Assembly: GCA_038209965.1 (NCBI GenBank)
Contig: JBBQXF010000069.1
Span: 1-26,661 of the forward strand
Origin: JALONO01 sp038209965
Lineage (GTDB): Bacteria; Bacteroidota; Bacteroidia; Cytophagales; Thermoflexibacteraceae
DNA length: 26,661 nucleotides
Reading direction: 5' to 3'
The notes beneath the pieces were generated by a model. It saw only the letters and a list, made by a program, of their open reading frames with translations, did no database searches and had not been told where the DNA came from. Below, piece after piece: positions 1-7,456 of this stretch (position 1 is its first letter; every line of letters starts with the position of its first letter). Made by a program: the position numbers and the translations under genes.

Positions 1-827
1 GCGGCACGGGGCTGATCAGTGGTTTGGTGGCCAATCTATCGGCCAAGGTGGAGTTTGCGCTGCTCTATCGCCGATTTACCAGAAATTTCCACACTTTCTA
101 CGGGCAAGCTTTCAGCGAAAACACCCGCAATATCAACGAAACGGGGATGTTTTGGGGCCTGAAAATCCGGCCCAATAGCCGCTGGCAGTTGGCGGCCTAC
201 TATGATGTGTTCCGCTTTCCCTGGCTCAAGTTCTTGACCGATGCACCTTCGGATGGCCACGAGTTTCTGGCCCGGATCAGTTATTTGCCCTCCAAGAAAG
301 TGAGCCTCTACGGCCAATTCCGGGAAGAAGTCAAAGGCCGAAACCTGCGCGACAACCCTACGCGCATGGACGTGGTGGTGCCCAGCACCCGGCGCAATTA
401 TCAGATCAACATAGATTTCAGGGCCGAGAAAGTGGTGTCTTTTCGATCCAGGGTGCAGTGGAGCACTTACCAACAAACGGGTGCGGGGCAAACCGGGGGC
501 TTCACACTGGTACAAGATGCCAGCTTCGATTTTCGCCGGGTGCGGCTCAGCACCCGTTTTGCACTGTTCGACACCGATGATTATGAAAACCGCCAGTACG
601 TGTTCGAGAAAGATGTGCTCTACGCATTCTCCATCCCGGCCTACTACGGGCGAGGTTTCCGTAACTACTACCTCCTCCAGTTTCGCCTCTCCCCCAGGGT
701 GGATCTTTGGTTTCGCTATGCCTTTACCCAATACCGGGGCCAAGCCACCATCAGTTCGGGGCTGGAGCAAATCGAAGGGAGCCGCCGAAGCGATGTGAAA
801 GTGCAACTGCGGCTCCAATTGTTTTAG
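1..827 (+). CDS. C-terminal part of an outer-membrane beta-barrel protein, probably of the helix-hairpin-helix (ComEA-like) family
   Basis: The reading frame is open from the left edge (first complete codon at base 3) to a TAG stop, so the 5' part of the gene lies outside the window. About 275 residues are visible. They alternate polar and aromatic residues in the manner of transmembrane beta strands and end in a terminal Phe (RLQLF), a usual outer-membrane barrel signature. From memory, segments such as NINETGMFWGLKIRP, FRFPWLKF and FSIPAYYGRGFRN resemble the C-terminal barrel of Bacteroidota proteins that carry helix-hairpin-helix repeats near the N terminus; those repeats are not in view. 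It converges with the TonB-dependent receptor gene, with only 4 bases between the stops. Outer-membrane location is well supported; the family assignment is inference and the function is unknown. Confidence 0.7.
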   Translation, partial: GTGLISGLVANLSAKVEFALLYRRFTRNFHTFYGQAFSENTRNINETGMFWGLKIRPNSRWQLAAYYDVFRFPWLKFLTDAPSDGHEFLARISYLPSKKVSLYGQFREEVKGRNLRDNPTRMDVVVPSTRRNYQINIDFRAEKVVSFRSRVQWSTYQQTGAGQTGGFTLVQDASFDFRRVRLSTRFALFDTDDYENRQYVFEKDVLYAFSIPAYYGRGFRNYYLLQFRLSPRVDLWFRYAFTQYRGQATISSGLEQIEGSRRSDVKVQLRLQLF

Positions 828-831
828 GTAT

Positions 832-3240
832 TTAAAATTTCAGGCTCAATTGCAGCAAAAAATTGATGCCCGCCTGCGGGAAATAGAAATTTTCGTAAAT
901 CCGTTGCCCACCGCTCACATAGCCAAAATTATAGCCATTGCTTTCATAAAGCGTACTAAAGAGGTTATTGACCAATAAGCTCACGCCCACTTCGCGAAGA
1001 ATCTTGGGCGTGAACGTATAATTTAGGCGCAGATCGTTGGTAAAATACGGGTTGAGGCTATTGGCCCGCTGTTGGGTATTGTCCAAATATTGCCGCCCCA
1101 CGTATTTGCTCAACAAAGCCAGACTGCCCCCGCGCCAAACCTGCCAACTCAACTGGGAGCCGGCAATTACAGCGGGTGAAAAGGCAAGGTCGGAATTGGC
1201 ATAGTCGGTGGACACTTGCCCGCCGTTGTCAAAGTCGTCCAGAAACTCCCGAAAAGCCCGGATCTTGTTTTGGCTCAAGGTGGCGTTGGCCTCCCAGCGG
1301 ATCCGGTCGGTCAGTTTGATGGCCCCTTGCACCTCGAGCCCGGCCCGGTAGCTCTGGGCAATGTTCTGGCGGATATAGCCGCCGGTGTCGTTCACTTGGC
1401 CGGTCACCACCAGTTGGTTGCGGTAGTTCATGTAAAACACATTGGCCCCAAACGTGGCATTGCCCCACGCACCCGCGTAGCCAAGCTCGAGATTTTGCAG
1501 GGATTCGGCTTGGGGGCGGCTCTGTGGCGACGATTGGGTATAGTCATCGCGGTTGGGTTCACGGTTGCCGATGCTGAATGAGGCATACACCTCATGGTTG
1601 CCCCGCACATAACGCGCCCCGAACTTAGGGTTGAAGAAAGCCAACGTGACGGCTTGATCCACATTGCGCAGCAAATTATCAAACCCCAGAAAAGTGTAGC
1701 TGACCCGGCGGACTTGCAGATCGGCAAAAGCAAACAGCCCGGGGAGCAGTTGATAGTTCAGTTTGACAAAACTATTGAAATCGGTTTTGGTCGCGTCGTT
1801 GTCATAATAGCGGTGGCGGATATTGCCGGTGGAAGCAAACTGCGCCCAGATCACCTCGCCAAAATGCTTGCCTTGGTACTGGTTCGCCGCCCCACCAAAT
1901 TGAAAATCCCAAACGGGCAGGCCCGCCAATTGGCCGGGGCTTCGGTGCTCGAGCTGCCAAGTGCCGCCGAAAAAGTGGTTGTCCAGCCACCGGCGGCGGA
2001 TCAGATCGCTGCGGCTGATCGTTTGGTTGCCCAGCACCACATTGGGCAGGTTGTAGCGGCTCAAGCGATCATCTTCGCGGTATTGCTCGAAGTAGCCCCG
2101 CCCCCGGGTATAGTGCAGGGCCGATTGCAAGTGCCAACCTCGGCCAAGGGCCGTTTTATGGATCAACTGGTAATGATCTTGTTGGTAATTGTCCGTTTCA
2201 TTGTCATAGGTTTGGGAATTGAAGCGGCGGTTTCCCTCGCGCAGTATCGCTTCGGGCACGCCATACCACGCTTGGTAAGTGCGTTCTTGCCCCGAGAACA
2301 CATTGGCCGTCAACGTCCCTTTTTTGGTCAGGTAAACCCCCGACACGTAAAAAGATGTTAGGTCGGAGAAGGATCGCTCAATAAAACCATCGGAAGAAAC
2401 TTTGGACAAGCGGCCACTGAACTTAAACCGCTGGTTGAGCAAGCCCGAATGAGCGATCACGTTGTGTTTCCAAGTGTTGAAAGAACCAAATGTATTGTTG
2501 ATCTCCACCCCGGCCCGGTCTTCGGGATCGGCAGTGGCAATGTTCACACTGGCCCCGAAAGCACCAGCCCCATTGACCGACGTGCCAACACCCCGCTGGA
2601 TCTGGATGCTTTGGACCGAAGAAGCGAAGTCGGGCATATTGACCCAGAAAACGCCCTGGGATTCCGCATCGTTGAGGGGGATGCCGTTCAGGGTCACGTT
2701 GATCCGGGTCGGGTCGCTGCCCCGGATGCGCATCCCGGTGTAGCCCACACCGGCTCCCGCGTCGGACGTGGTGACGACCGAAGGGGTGAAATTGAGCAGG
2801 ATCGGCAAGTCTTGGCCCAAATTCTGTTTGGCCAGTTCGGCCCGGCTCAAGTCAGTTTTGGTAAACGGGGGCAGATAGCGCGAGGCCGTCACCGTGACTG
2901 CATTCTCCAAAATGGGGCTGGTTTCCAGCACAATGTCCAGCTCGACATCCGATTCCAGGGCCATTGGGCGTTCCACGGTCTTGTAACCGACGAACGAAAC
3001 AACCAGTACCTGATTCCCCTTGGGCACCCCGGCTAGCCGGAAGCGGCCCGACTGATCCGAGTACGTGCCTTGGCGGGTTCCTTGGAGCACCAAATGCGCT
3101 CCGGCAAGTGGTTCCGTTTTACCGTTCTCTCGTCCCAGTACTTGGCCCGACAGCTTGTATTGGGCAAATGCTGGCCATGAAAGGGCTAGTCCGGTAATAA
3201 AAGCGATAAAAAAGCAAATTTTCTTTTTTTCCGTCATCAT
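832..3240 (-). CDS. TonB-dependent outer-membrane receptor, probably for thiamine or a thiamine derivative
   Basis: This 802-residue protein has a signal peptide ending near AFAQ (about residue 26), a carboxypeptidase-regulatory-like beta-sandwich (about 30-115, with SGRFRLAGVPKG and VSFVGYKTVERP), a plug domain (about 120-235, with GMRIRGSDPTRINVTLNGIP and FGASVNIAT) and a long beta barrel ending in LQLSLKF. Such receptors import a scarce substrate into the periplasm using TonB-ExbBD energy. The substrate is inferred from the TPP riboswitch about 140 bases upstream; thiamine-regulated receptors of this kind are known in Bacteroidota. No pnuT, thiamine kinase or other thi gene is adjacent. 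Two consecutive ATG codons occur at the start (3240 and 3237) and either could be used. The alternative is a receptor for another thiamine precursor. Confidence 0.9.
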   Translation of the reverse strand: MMTEKKKICFFIAFITGLALSWPAFAQYKLSGQVLGRENGKTEPLAGAHLVLQGTRQGTYSDQSGRFRLAGVPKGNQVLVVSFVGYKTVERPMALESDVELDIVLETSPILENAVTVTASRYLPPFTKTDLSRAELAKQNLGQDLPILLNFTPSVVTTSDAGAGVGYTGMRIRGSDPTRINVTLNGIPLNDAESQGVFWVNMPDFASSVQSIQIQRGVGTSVNGAGAFGASVNIATADPEDRAGVEINNTFGSFNTWKHNVIAHSGLLNQRFKFSGRLSKVSSDGFIERSFSDLTSFYVSGVYLTKKGTLTANVFSGQERTYQAWYGVPEAILREGNRRFNSQTYDNETDNYQQDHYQLIHKTALGRGWHLQSALHYTRGRGYFEQYREDDRLSRYNLPNVVLGNQTISRSDLIRRRWLDNHFFGGTWQLEHRSPGQLAGLPVWDFQFGGAANQYQGKHFGEVIWAQFASTGNIRHRYYDNDATKTDFNSFVKLNYQLLPGLFAFADLQVRRVSYTFLGFDNLLRNVDQAVTLAFFNPKFGARYVRGNHEVYASFSIGNREPNRDDYTQSSPQSRPQAESLQNLELGYAGAWGNATFGANVFYMNYRNQLVVTGQVNDTGGYIRQNIAQSYRAGLEVQGAIKLTDRIRWEANATLSQNKIRAFREFLDDFDNGGQVSTDYANSDLAFSPAVIAGSQLSWQVWRGGSLALLSKYVGRQYLDNTQQRANSLNPYFTNDLRLNYTFTPKILREVGVSLLVNNLFSTLYESNGYNFGYVSGGQRIYENFYFPQAGINFLLQLSLKF

Positions 3241-3378
3241 TGTTTTGACTGTTAAAAGTGAAACAATAATGGGGAATGTCCAATGTGGACGGTATTAGAG
3301 GCAGGTTCATGGCCAACGAAGACGGCACACCACGGGTTGATGCCCCAGCGGTGCCAACTCATTGGCAATGCTCATTGT
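3241..3378 (-). other. Leader between the TPP riboswitch and the receptor start codon
   Basis: This is about 138 bases of untranslated leader on the - strand. I see a short stem near the riboswitch (GGCAC pairing with GTGCC across about 22 bases) but no U-run after it, so there is no obvious intrinsic terminator here. No Shine-Dalgarno sequence precedes the ATG pair. The expression platform is therefore unclear; control of translation or of another termination mode is possible. Confidence 0.4.
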
Positions 3379-3456
3379 TTCTCCCTACGCCGGCATTACC
3401 CGGATCAGGTTCAATGGGTATAATCTCAGCCTCCCGTACCCACGGGAAACACCCCA
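3379..3456 (-). promoter_or_regulatory. TPP (thiamine pyrophosphate) riboswitch, THI element
   Basis: Read on the - strand, the element starts with GGGGTG (near 3455), contains the conserved CTGAGA (about 3423-3428), then TTGAACCTGATC (about 3403-3414) and closes with GCGTAGGGAG (about 3381-3390). These blocks, in this order and spacing, are the diagnostic conserved regions of the TPP-binding aptamer, in which the pyrimidine-sensing and pyrophosphate-sensing helices flank the ligand. High TPP would be expected to switch off the TonB-dependent receptor downstream. The 5' end lies only about 18 bases from the end of the ribosomal operon terminator, which leaves little room for a separate promoter. 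Confidence 0.96.
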
Positions 3457-3474
3457 GTAATTAAAGTACAATTT

Positions 3475-3521
3475 AACCCAAAAAAGCCATTTGACGATTC
3501 GTTAAATGGCTTTTTTGGGTT
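3475..3521 (-). terminator. Strong intrinsic terminator of the rplC-rplD-rplW operon
   Basis: An 18-base perfect inverted repeat (3475-3492 with 3504-3521) surrounds an 11-base loop. The GCCATTT/AAATGGC part forms the stem, and the flanking A6/T6 runs supply a U-tract in either direction. It follows the rplW stop codon by about 28 bases on the - strand. Because the arms are symmetrical it could also act on + strand transcripts, although no + strand gene reads into it. Confidence 0.85.
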
Positions 3522-3548
3522 GTAAAACAAAAATAAATAATTGGGCGA

Positions 3549-3842
3549 CTAACTTTGTTGATCGGCGTAGAAATCAATCATTTCGCCTTCAGCCAGTTGG
3601 ATGATGGCCTTTTTGACTTTTGCCCGGCGGCCAGAAGTTGCCCCTTTTTTGGTCATGCGGCTTTTTGCTTTGCCAACCACGATCATGGTGCGCACATCAG
3701 CCACATTGACACTGTACATTTCTTCCACCGCTTGTTTGATCATGATCTTGTTGGCGTTCATGTCGACCACAAAAGCATAGATGCCCTTTTCGTTCTGCAG
3801 TTGGATCTTTTCGGTGATATACGGTCTCTTGAGAATTTCCAT
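3549..3842 (-). CDS. rplW: 50S ribosomal protein L23
   Basis: This 97-residue protein opens with MEILKRPYITEKIQLQNEKG, the typical L23 N terminus (rPhiTEK), and contains VVDMNANKIMIKQAVEEMY and the basic loop KSRMTKKGATSGRRAKVKKA. L23 binds domain III of 23S rRNA at the polypeptide exit tunnel and is the docking site for trigger factor and SRP. The length is normal for Bacteroidota. It is the last gene of the rplC-rplD-rplW block; a strong terminator follows instead of rplB (L2), the neighbour expected in a canonical S10 operon. Confidence 0.97.
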   Translation of the reverse strand: MEILKRPYITEKIQLQNEKGIYAFVVDMNANKIMIKQAVEEMYSVNVADVRTMIVVGKAKSRMTKKGATSGRRAKVKKAIIQLAEGEMIDFYADQQS

Positions 3843-3901
3843 AGTCTTAAAATTTTAATGTTGTTTGGTGAACAAAGATGAACCAGCTTGGCGCAAGGCC
3901 A

Positions 3902-4534
3902 CTAGTCCTTACCCAGTTGCTCGTTCAACTTAGCCACCGCACCTTCGCAGAGCACCAAGTTATCGCAGTTCATGACGGCGTACGTGTTCAAATCAGTCGC
4001 AATTGTAACGCTGGTTTTGGGCAGGTTACGGGCCGAGAGATATACGTTTGGAGTGTAGTCGGTCAATACCAACAACGTCTTTTTGCCGGGCAGGGCCAAG
4101 GCATTCAACACTTTGATGAATTCTTTGGTCTTTGGGGCTGCAAAGTTGAAGTCTTCCACAACGGTAATCGCTGCTTCTTTCACCTTGTGGGCCAGGGCGG
4201 AGCGGCGGGCCACTTGCTTTAGCTTCTTGTTCAATTTGAAGCGGTAGTCACGGGGGACAGGGCCAAACACCCGGCCACCACCTACGTAGATAGGGGCCTT
4301 GATGCTTCCGTGACGGGCACCACCAGAACCTTTTTGTTTGATCAATTTACGGGTTGACCCGGAAATTTCATTGCGTTCTTTGGATTTGTGGGTGCCTTGG
4401 CGTTGATTGGCCAAGAACTGCTTCACATCCAAGTAGATTGCGTGGTTGTTGGGCTCCAGCCCAAACACCGACTCGGGCAGGGTCACTGTCCGTCCGGTAT
4501 CACCACCAGTGTATGTTTTGATAGCTAATTCCAT
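3902..4534 (-). CDS. rplD: 50S ribosomal protein L4
   Basis: The product is 210 residues. The extended tunnel-lining loop region is evident as GTHKSKERNEISGSTRKLIK followed by KGSGGARHGSIKAPIYVGGG (about residues 47-88), and VFGPVPRDYRFKLNKKLKQ follows. L4 binds 23S rRNA and its loop narrows the exit tunnel; in Proteobacteria it also represses its own operon, but I see no evidence about that here. It lies about 22 bases after rplC and about 60 bases before rplW, consistent with one transcript. Confidence 0.97.
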   Translation of the reverse strand: MELAIKTYTGGDTGRTVTLPESVFGLEPNNHAIYLDVKQFLANQRQGTHKSKERNEISGSTRKLIKQKGSGGARHGSIKAPIYVGGGRVFGPVPRDYRFKLNKKLKQVARRSALAHKVKEAAITVVEDFNFAAPKTKEFIKVLNALALPGKKTLLVLTDYTPNVYLSARNLPKTSVTIATDLNTYAVMNCDNLVLCEGAVAKLNEQLGKD

Positions 4535-4556
4535 GATTGCCTTACAAATTTAAAGG

Positions 4557-5177
4557 TTACTTCTCGATCAACACAAATGAGTTTTTTGCCCCGGGGATAG
4601 AACCGTTGATAACCAACAGGTTCACTTCTGGCATCACCTTGAGCACCCGGAGGTTTTGGATCTTGACCCGGTCGCCGCCCATCCGGCCTGCCATGCGCAG
4701 ACCTTTGAACACGCGGGAGGGGAAAGAACAAGCTCCGATCGAACCAGGGTGGCGGGCCCGGTTGTGTTGACCGTGGGTGGATTCACCAACCCCAGCAAAT
4801 CCGTGGCGTTTCACAACACCTTGGAAACCTTTACCTTTGGAAGTGCCCACTACGTTGATCTTGTCACCTTCGGCCAGTACATCGGTCACGGTGATAATGT
4901 CACCCAAGTTGAGTTCCTTGGCGAATTCGCGGAATTCGACCATTTTACGCTTGGGGGTAGTGTTTGCTTTCTTGAAGTGACCCATTAAAGGCTTGGTGGT
5001 GTTTTTTTCCTTCTTCTCACCAAAGCCCAATTGAATTGCTTCGTAGCCGTCGGTTTCGGTCGTTTTCACTTGCGTTACCACGCAAGGACCAGCTTGGATA
5101 ACGGTGCATGCGACGCTATGTCCATTGGCACTCACAAGGCTAGTCATTCCGATTTTTTTACCAATAATACCAGACAT
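4557..5177 (-). CDS. rplC: 50S ribosomal protein L3
   Basis: This 206-residue protein begins MSGIIGKKIGMTSLV, the standard bacterial L3 start, and contains the conserved segment STHGQHNRARHPGSIG, which includes the Gln that PrmB methylates in other bacteria, and later GRMGGDRVKIQNLRVLKV. L3 nucleates 50S assembly and reaches toward the peptidyl-transferase centre. It is the first gene of the three-gene block; rpsJ (S10), its usual upstream neighbour, is missing and a TPR membrane protein gene lies there instead. A Bacteroidota-type promoter lies about 50 bases upstream. Confidence 0.97.
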   Translation of the reverse strand: MSGIIGKKIGMTSLVSANGHSVACTVIQAGPCVVTQVKTTETDGYEAIQLGFGEKKEKNTTKPLMGHFKKANTTPKRKMVEFREFAKELNLGDIITVTDVLAEGDKINVVGTSKGKGFQGVVKRHGFAGVGESTHGQHNRARHPGSIGACSFPSRVFKGLRMAGRMGGDRVKIQNLRVLKVMPEVNLLVINGSIPGAKNSFVLIEK

Positions 5178-5226
5178 TGTAGTTGAATTATGAATGAATT
5201 ACAGCTTACGTTCCCGAATGGGAGCG

Positions 5227-5256
5227 CAAAGTTAAGGCAAGTATCTGGATTTCAAA
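5227..5256 (-). promoter_or_regulatory. Probable Bacteroidota-type promoter of rplC-rplD-rplW
   Basis: On the - strand a TTTG (5253-5256) is followed after 18 bases by TAACTTTG (5227-5234), which fits the Bacteroidota -33 TTG / -7 TAnnTTTG consensus. Transcription would start near 5220, giving a leader of about 40 bases before the rplC ATG. The position fits an independent promoter for the detached ribosomal block. Confidence 0.55.
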
Positions 5257-5298
5257 GGCTCCGCCCAACTATTTTTCGTCGGTAACTGGCTGGCCTAT

Positions 5299-7014
5299 TC
5301 ATTGGCAATGGGCGGACGGGGCCTGCGCCCCCACTACTCCCGCTCGGGCCGCTACCCCAAAGTCGGCGCAAGCGGCTTGGGTTTGCCCCAAGGCTGAGTA
5401 GATCTTGGCCCTGGCCAAGTAGATTGCCGGGAAATAGCCCTGCCGATCCAACGCCACCGCACGCGATAGAGCGGCCAGTGCACTGGGCTGGTCGCCGCGC
5501 TGGGCAAACAGCAGCCCCTGGTACCAATAGGCCTGGGGGTGATCGGGCCGGAGGCGCAAGGCGGCTTGTATGGCGGAGTCGGCCTCGGTCAGTTGTCCTT
5601 GGCCCAGCAACACCTCCGCCCGGCCCAAGTGGGCTTGGACGAAGATGGGGTAAATGGCAATGGCTTGGTCGTACAAAGCCAGCCGTTCCCCGGGGCGGTC
5701 GGTGCCTTTGCGCCCCAATTCATCAGCCAAGTTATTGAACGCCATGGGCACGGCGGTGGGCTGGTGGGCAATGGCTGCGCGGTAATGTACCTCGGCATTG
5801 GCCCAAGCTCGGTTGTAGCTATGGGTGCCCCATGCCCAGGTGAGGCCCAATAGCCCCAGCGCCGCCCAGCCGGCCCACGCCAGTTTTGGGCGTTGCTGGC
5901 CCCAGCGGTCGGCCAGCAGGGCCACGCTCAGGCAAATCCCGATGGCGGGCAAGTAGGTGTAGCGGTCGTGGACGATGGAATGGTTGAAGCTCACAAAATG
6001 GAGCACCAGCCCCAAGTTGACCAAGAAAAAGGCCCAAGCAAATAGCTGATTGCGCTCATTGTGCCGCCAGAGCCAGTACAGGCCGCCCAGCAGGCCCAAT
6101 GGGAAAATGGCGGCCCAGTAGAAAGCAATGGGCAATCGGCCCGCTGTTTTGAGCGGGAGGGCATAGATGAAGGCAAGATCAACCGGCCAGAGCATCACTT
6201 TGACATAATAAAACAAACTATAGGCGGCCAACAGTAGCTTGTCAAACCAGTGATAACTGGGCCGCACGTTATAATCTTTGCCATTGGCCCCCAAGTGCAA
6301 GGTGATGTAGGCAAAAAGGCCAGCCCCAACCAGAAAAGGGATTTTATCGATCAATCGGTTGATTGTCAATGATCTGCGCTGTTGATAATCGACCAACAGC
6401 AGGACAATCGGCAATACCACTCCCGCTGGCTTGGCCAACAGGGAAATGCTAAAAGCGAGTACCGAAATGAGGTAATATTTTGGCGCACAGTTCGTTTGCA
6501 GGTAAGTCAAGTAAGCATAGAGCGATAGTAGCAAAAAGCAGCTATATACTGGGTCGGTGAGGGCCAGTACCCACGCCACCGATTCGGTGCGGGTGGGGTG
6601 GATGGCAAACCCCAGGGCGGTGAACGCGGCCACCCGCGGCCTAAAGCCCAACTTGCCGACAATGACAAAGACCAACCCCACATTGCCCAAATGGAACAAC
6701 AAACTGACCAAATGATAAGCAAACGGATCGAGCCCAAATAGCCAGCGAACAAAGGCATAAATGGCATAAATCACTGGGCGATAGACCCCCATATCGGTGG
6801 TAAAAATCGTCCACAGCGCCCGTGGGCCAAAAGACTGGGTGTAGTAATTGTTGATCAGAAATGGGCGGTCGTCCCAATCGATAAAATCATGGCCCAGGAC
6901 ATTGGCAAATGTAAGTGCGCTCAAACCGACGATGCCGGCCAAGAGCCAGCGCGATGACTGTGGGAACTGGGCTGAGAACATAGACAGGTGTAAATTGGTC
7001 AAGAAATGAGCCAT
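5299..7014 (-). CDS. TMTC/PMT-like polytopic membrane protein with C-terminal TPR repeats
   Basis: From the chosen ATG the product is about 571 residues. It has roughly ten hydrophobic segments and a C-terminal soluble part of about 150 residues with three to four TPR-like helix pairs (ALYDQAIAIYP, AEVLLGQGQLTEADSAIQAA, GLLFAQRGDQPSALAALSRA). Early motifs FIDWDDRPFLINN, YRPV, LVSLLFHLGN and AIHPTRTESVAWV match the GT-C-type region of TMTC proteins, where the acidic pair in the first loop is catalytic in glycosyltransferases that use lipid-linked sugars. Transfer of sugar to a protein or envelope glycan is therefore plausible but unproven. The frame extends to an ATG at 7089, but a TATTTTTG box at 7087-7094 and the start of the first membrane helix favour 7014 (or 6981). 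Confidence 0.75.
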   Translation of the reverse strand: MAHFLTNLHLSMFSAQFPQSSRWLLAGIVGLSALTFANVLGHDFIDWDDRPFLINNYYTQSFGPRALWTIFTTDMGVYRPVIYAIYAFVRWLFGLDPFAYHLVSLLFHLGNVGLVFVIVGKLGFRPRVAAFTALGFAIHPTRTESVAWVLALTDPVYSCFLLLSLYAYLTYLQTNCAPKYYLISVLAFSISLLAKPAGVVLPIVLLLVDYQQRRSLTINRLIDKIPFLVGAGLFAYITLHLGANGKDYNVRPSYHWFDKLLLAAYSLFYYVKVMLWPVDLAFIYALPLKTAGRLPIAFYWAAIFPLGLLGGLYWLWRHNERNQLFAWAFFLVNLGLVLHFVSFNHSIVHDRYTYLPAIGICLSVALLADRWGQQRPKLAWAGWAALGLLGLTWAWGTHSYNRAWANAEVHYRAAIAHQPTAVPMAFNNLADELGRKGTDRPGERLALYDQAIAIYPIFVQAHLGRAEVLLGQGQLTEADSAIQAALRLRPDHPQAYWYQGLLFAQRGDQPSALAALSRAVALDRQGYFPAIYLARAKIYSALGQTQAACADFGVAARAGVVGAQAPSAHCQ

Positions 7015-7086
7015 TAAGGGTTCCGTGAAATTGGTGGGCACAAAAATGGCTTTTCTCGCTCCAATGCAGCTACTCAATAGTAGAAA

Positions 7087-7094
7087 CAAAAATA
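7087..7094 (-). promoter_or_regulatory. Possible -7 promoter element for the TPR membrane protein
   Basis: The - strand sequence TATTTTTG matches the TAnnTTTG consensus. I could not find a convincing TTG element 17-20 bases further upstream, so this is weak. If real, transcription would begin inside the longer possible reading frame and rule out a start at 7089. Confidence 0.3.
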
Positions 7095-7163
7095 GCTAGT
7101 ACTTAGCTGAGCCTTTGATCTTGGCAAATGAGCTTTCATTGACCGCTCAAGTACAAAGACGTT

Positions 7164-7446
7164 ATGTCCCAAGATTCAGCGACCCTCTTGGCCGAGTGGC
7201 AACAATTGCGCTTGGAAAACGCCTCCCTAAAAAGTGCTTTAAGTTCAAAGCGGGCTGATTCCCCATTTGGAAAACCAGCGGGAAAACTTGTTCAGGCTAT
7301 GCAAACGGTTCCATCACCATGTCGATGGCAAGGGAATCGGTCCGTATTTGGTTAAAACCCAAGTAGAAATGTTGGGGGGGCGCATCGGGGTGGAAAGCGA
7401 GCCTGGCGAGGGCACGGTGTTCAAAATCCTGCTCAGAACCAATTGA
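7164..7446 (+). pseudogene. Decayed sensor histidine kinase relic (N-terminal tip joined to the end of the ATPase domain)
   Basis: An ATG at 7164 opens a short helical stretch (ATLLAEWQQLRLENASLKSA) that resembles the N-terminal coiled coil of a sensor kinase. After about 35 codons the meaningful frame shifts by one. In the new frame bases of about 7271-7446 encode NLFRLCKRFHHHVDGKGIG, then YLVKTQVEMLGGRIGVESEP and GEGTVFKILLRTN with a TGA stop. This is the end of a HATPase_c domain (KRFH.HV.GkGIGLylvkt and the G2 box), typical of PAS-type kinases in Bacteroidota. The PAS, HisKA and N-box regions are missing. An internal deletion plus a frameshift explains the remains best. It ends 10 bases from the convergent lysA stop. 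Not expected to be functional. Confidence 0.75.
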
Positions 7447-7456
7447 GTTTGGCACT

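Noticed and set aside
36..818. Long open frame antisense to the outer-membrane barrel gene
   Set aside because: It mirrors the real gene in codon bias, has no recognisable domain, and the sense frame has clear barrel features. Similar antisense frames occur opposite the TonB receptor (1594-2361, 2449-3036) and elsewhere and are rejected for the same reason.
3358..3378. Recurring short string TTGGCAATG around the window
   Set aside because: It occurs several times (for example near 3362, 5300, 10288 and 17252) but it can arise from common Gly-Asn and Ala-Ile codon pairs; I did not count it against expectation, so no claim is made.
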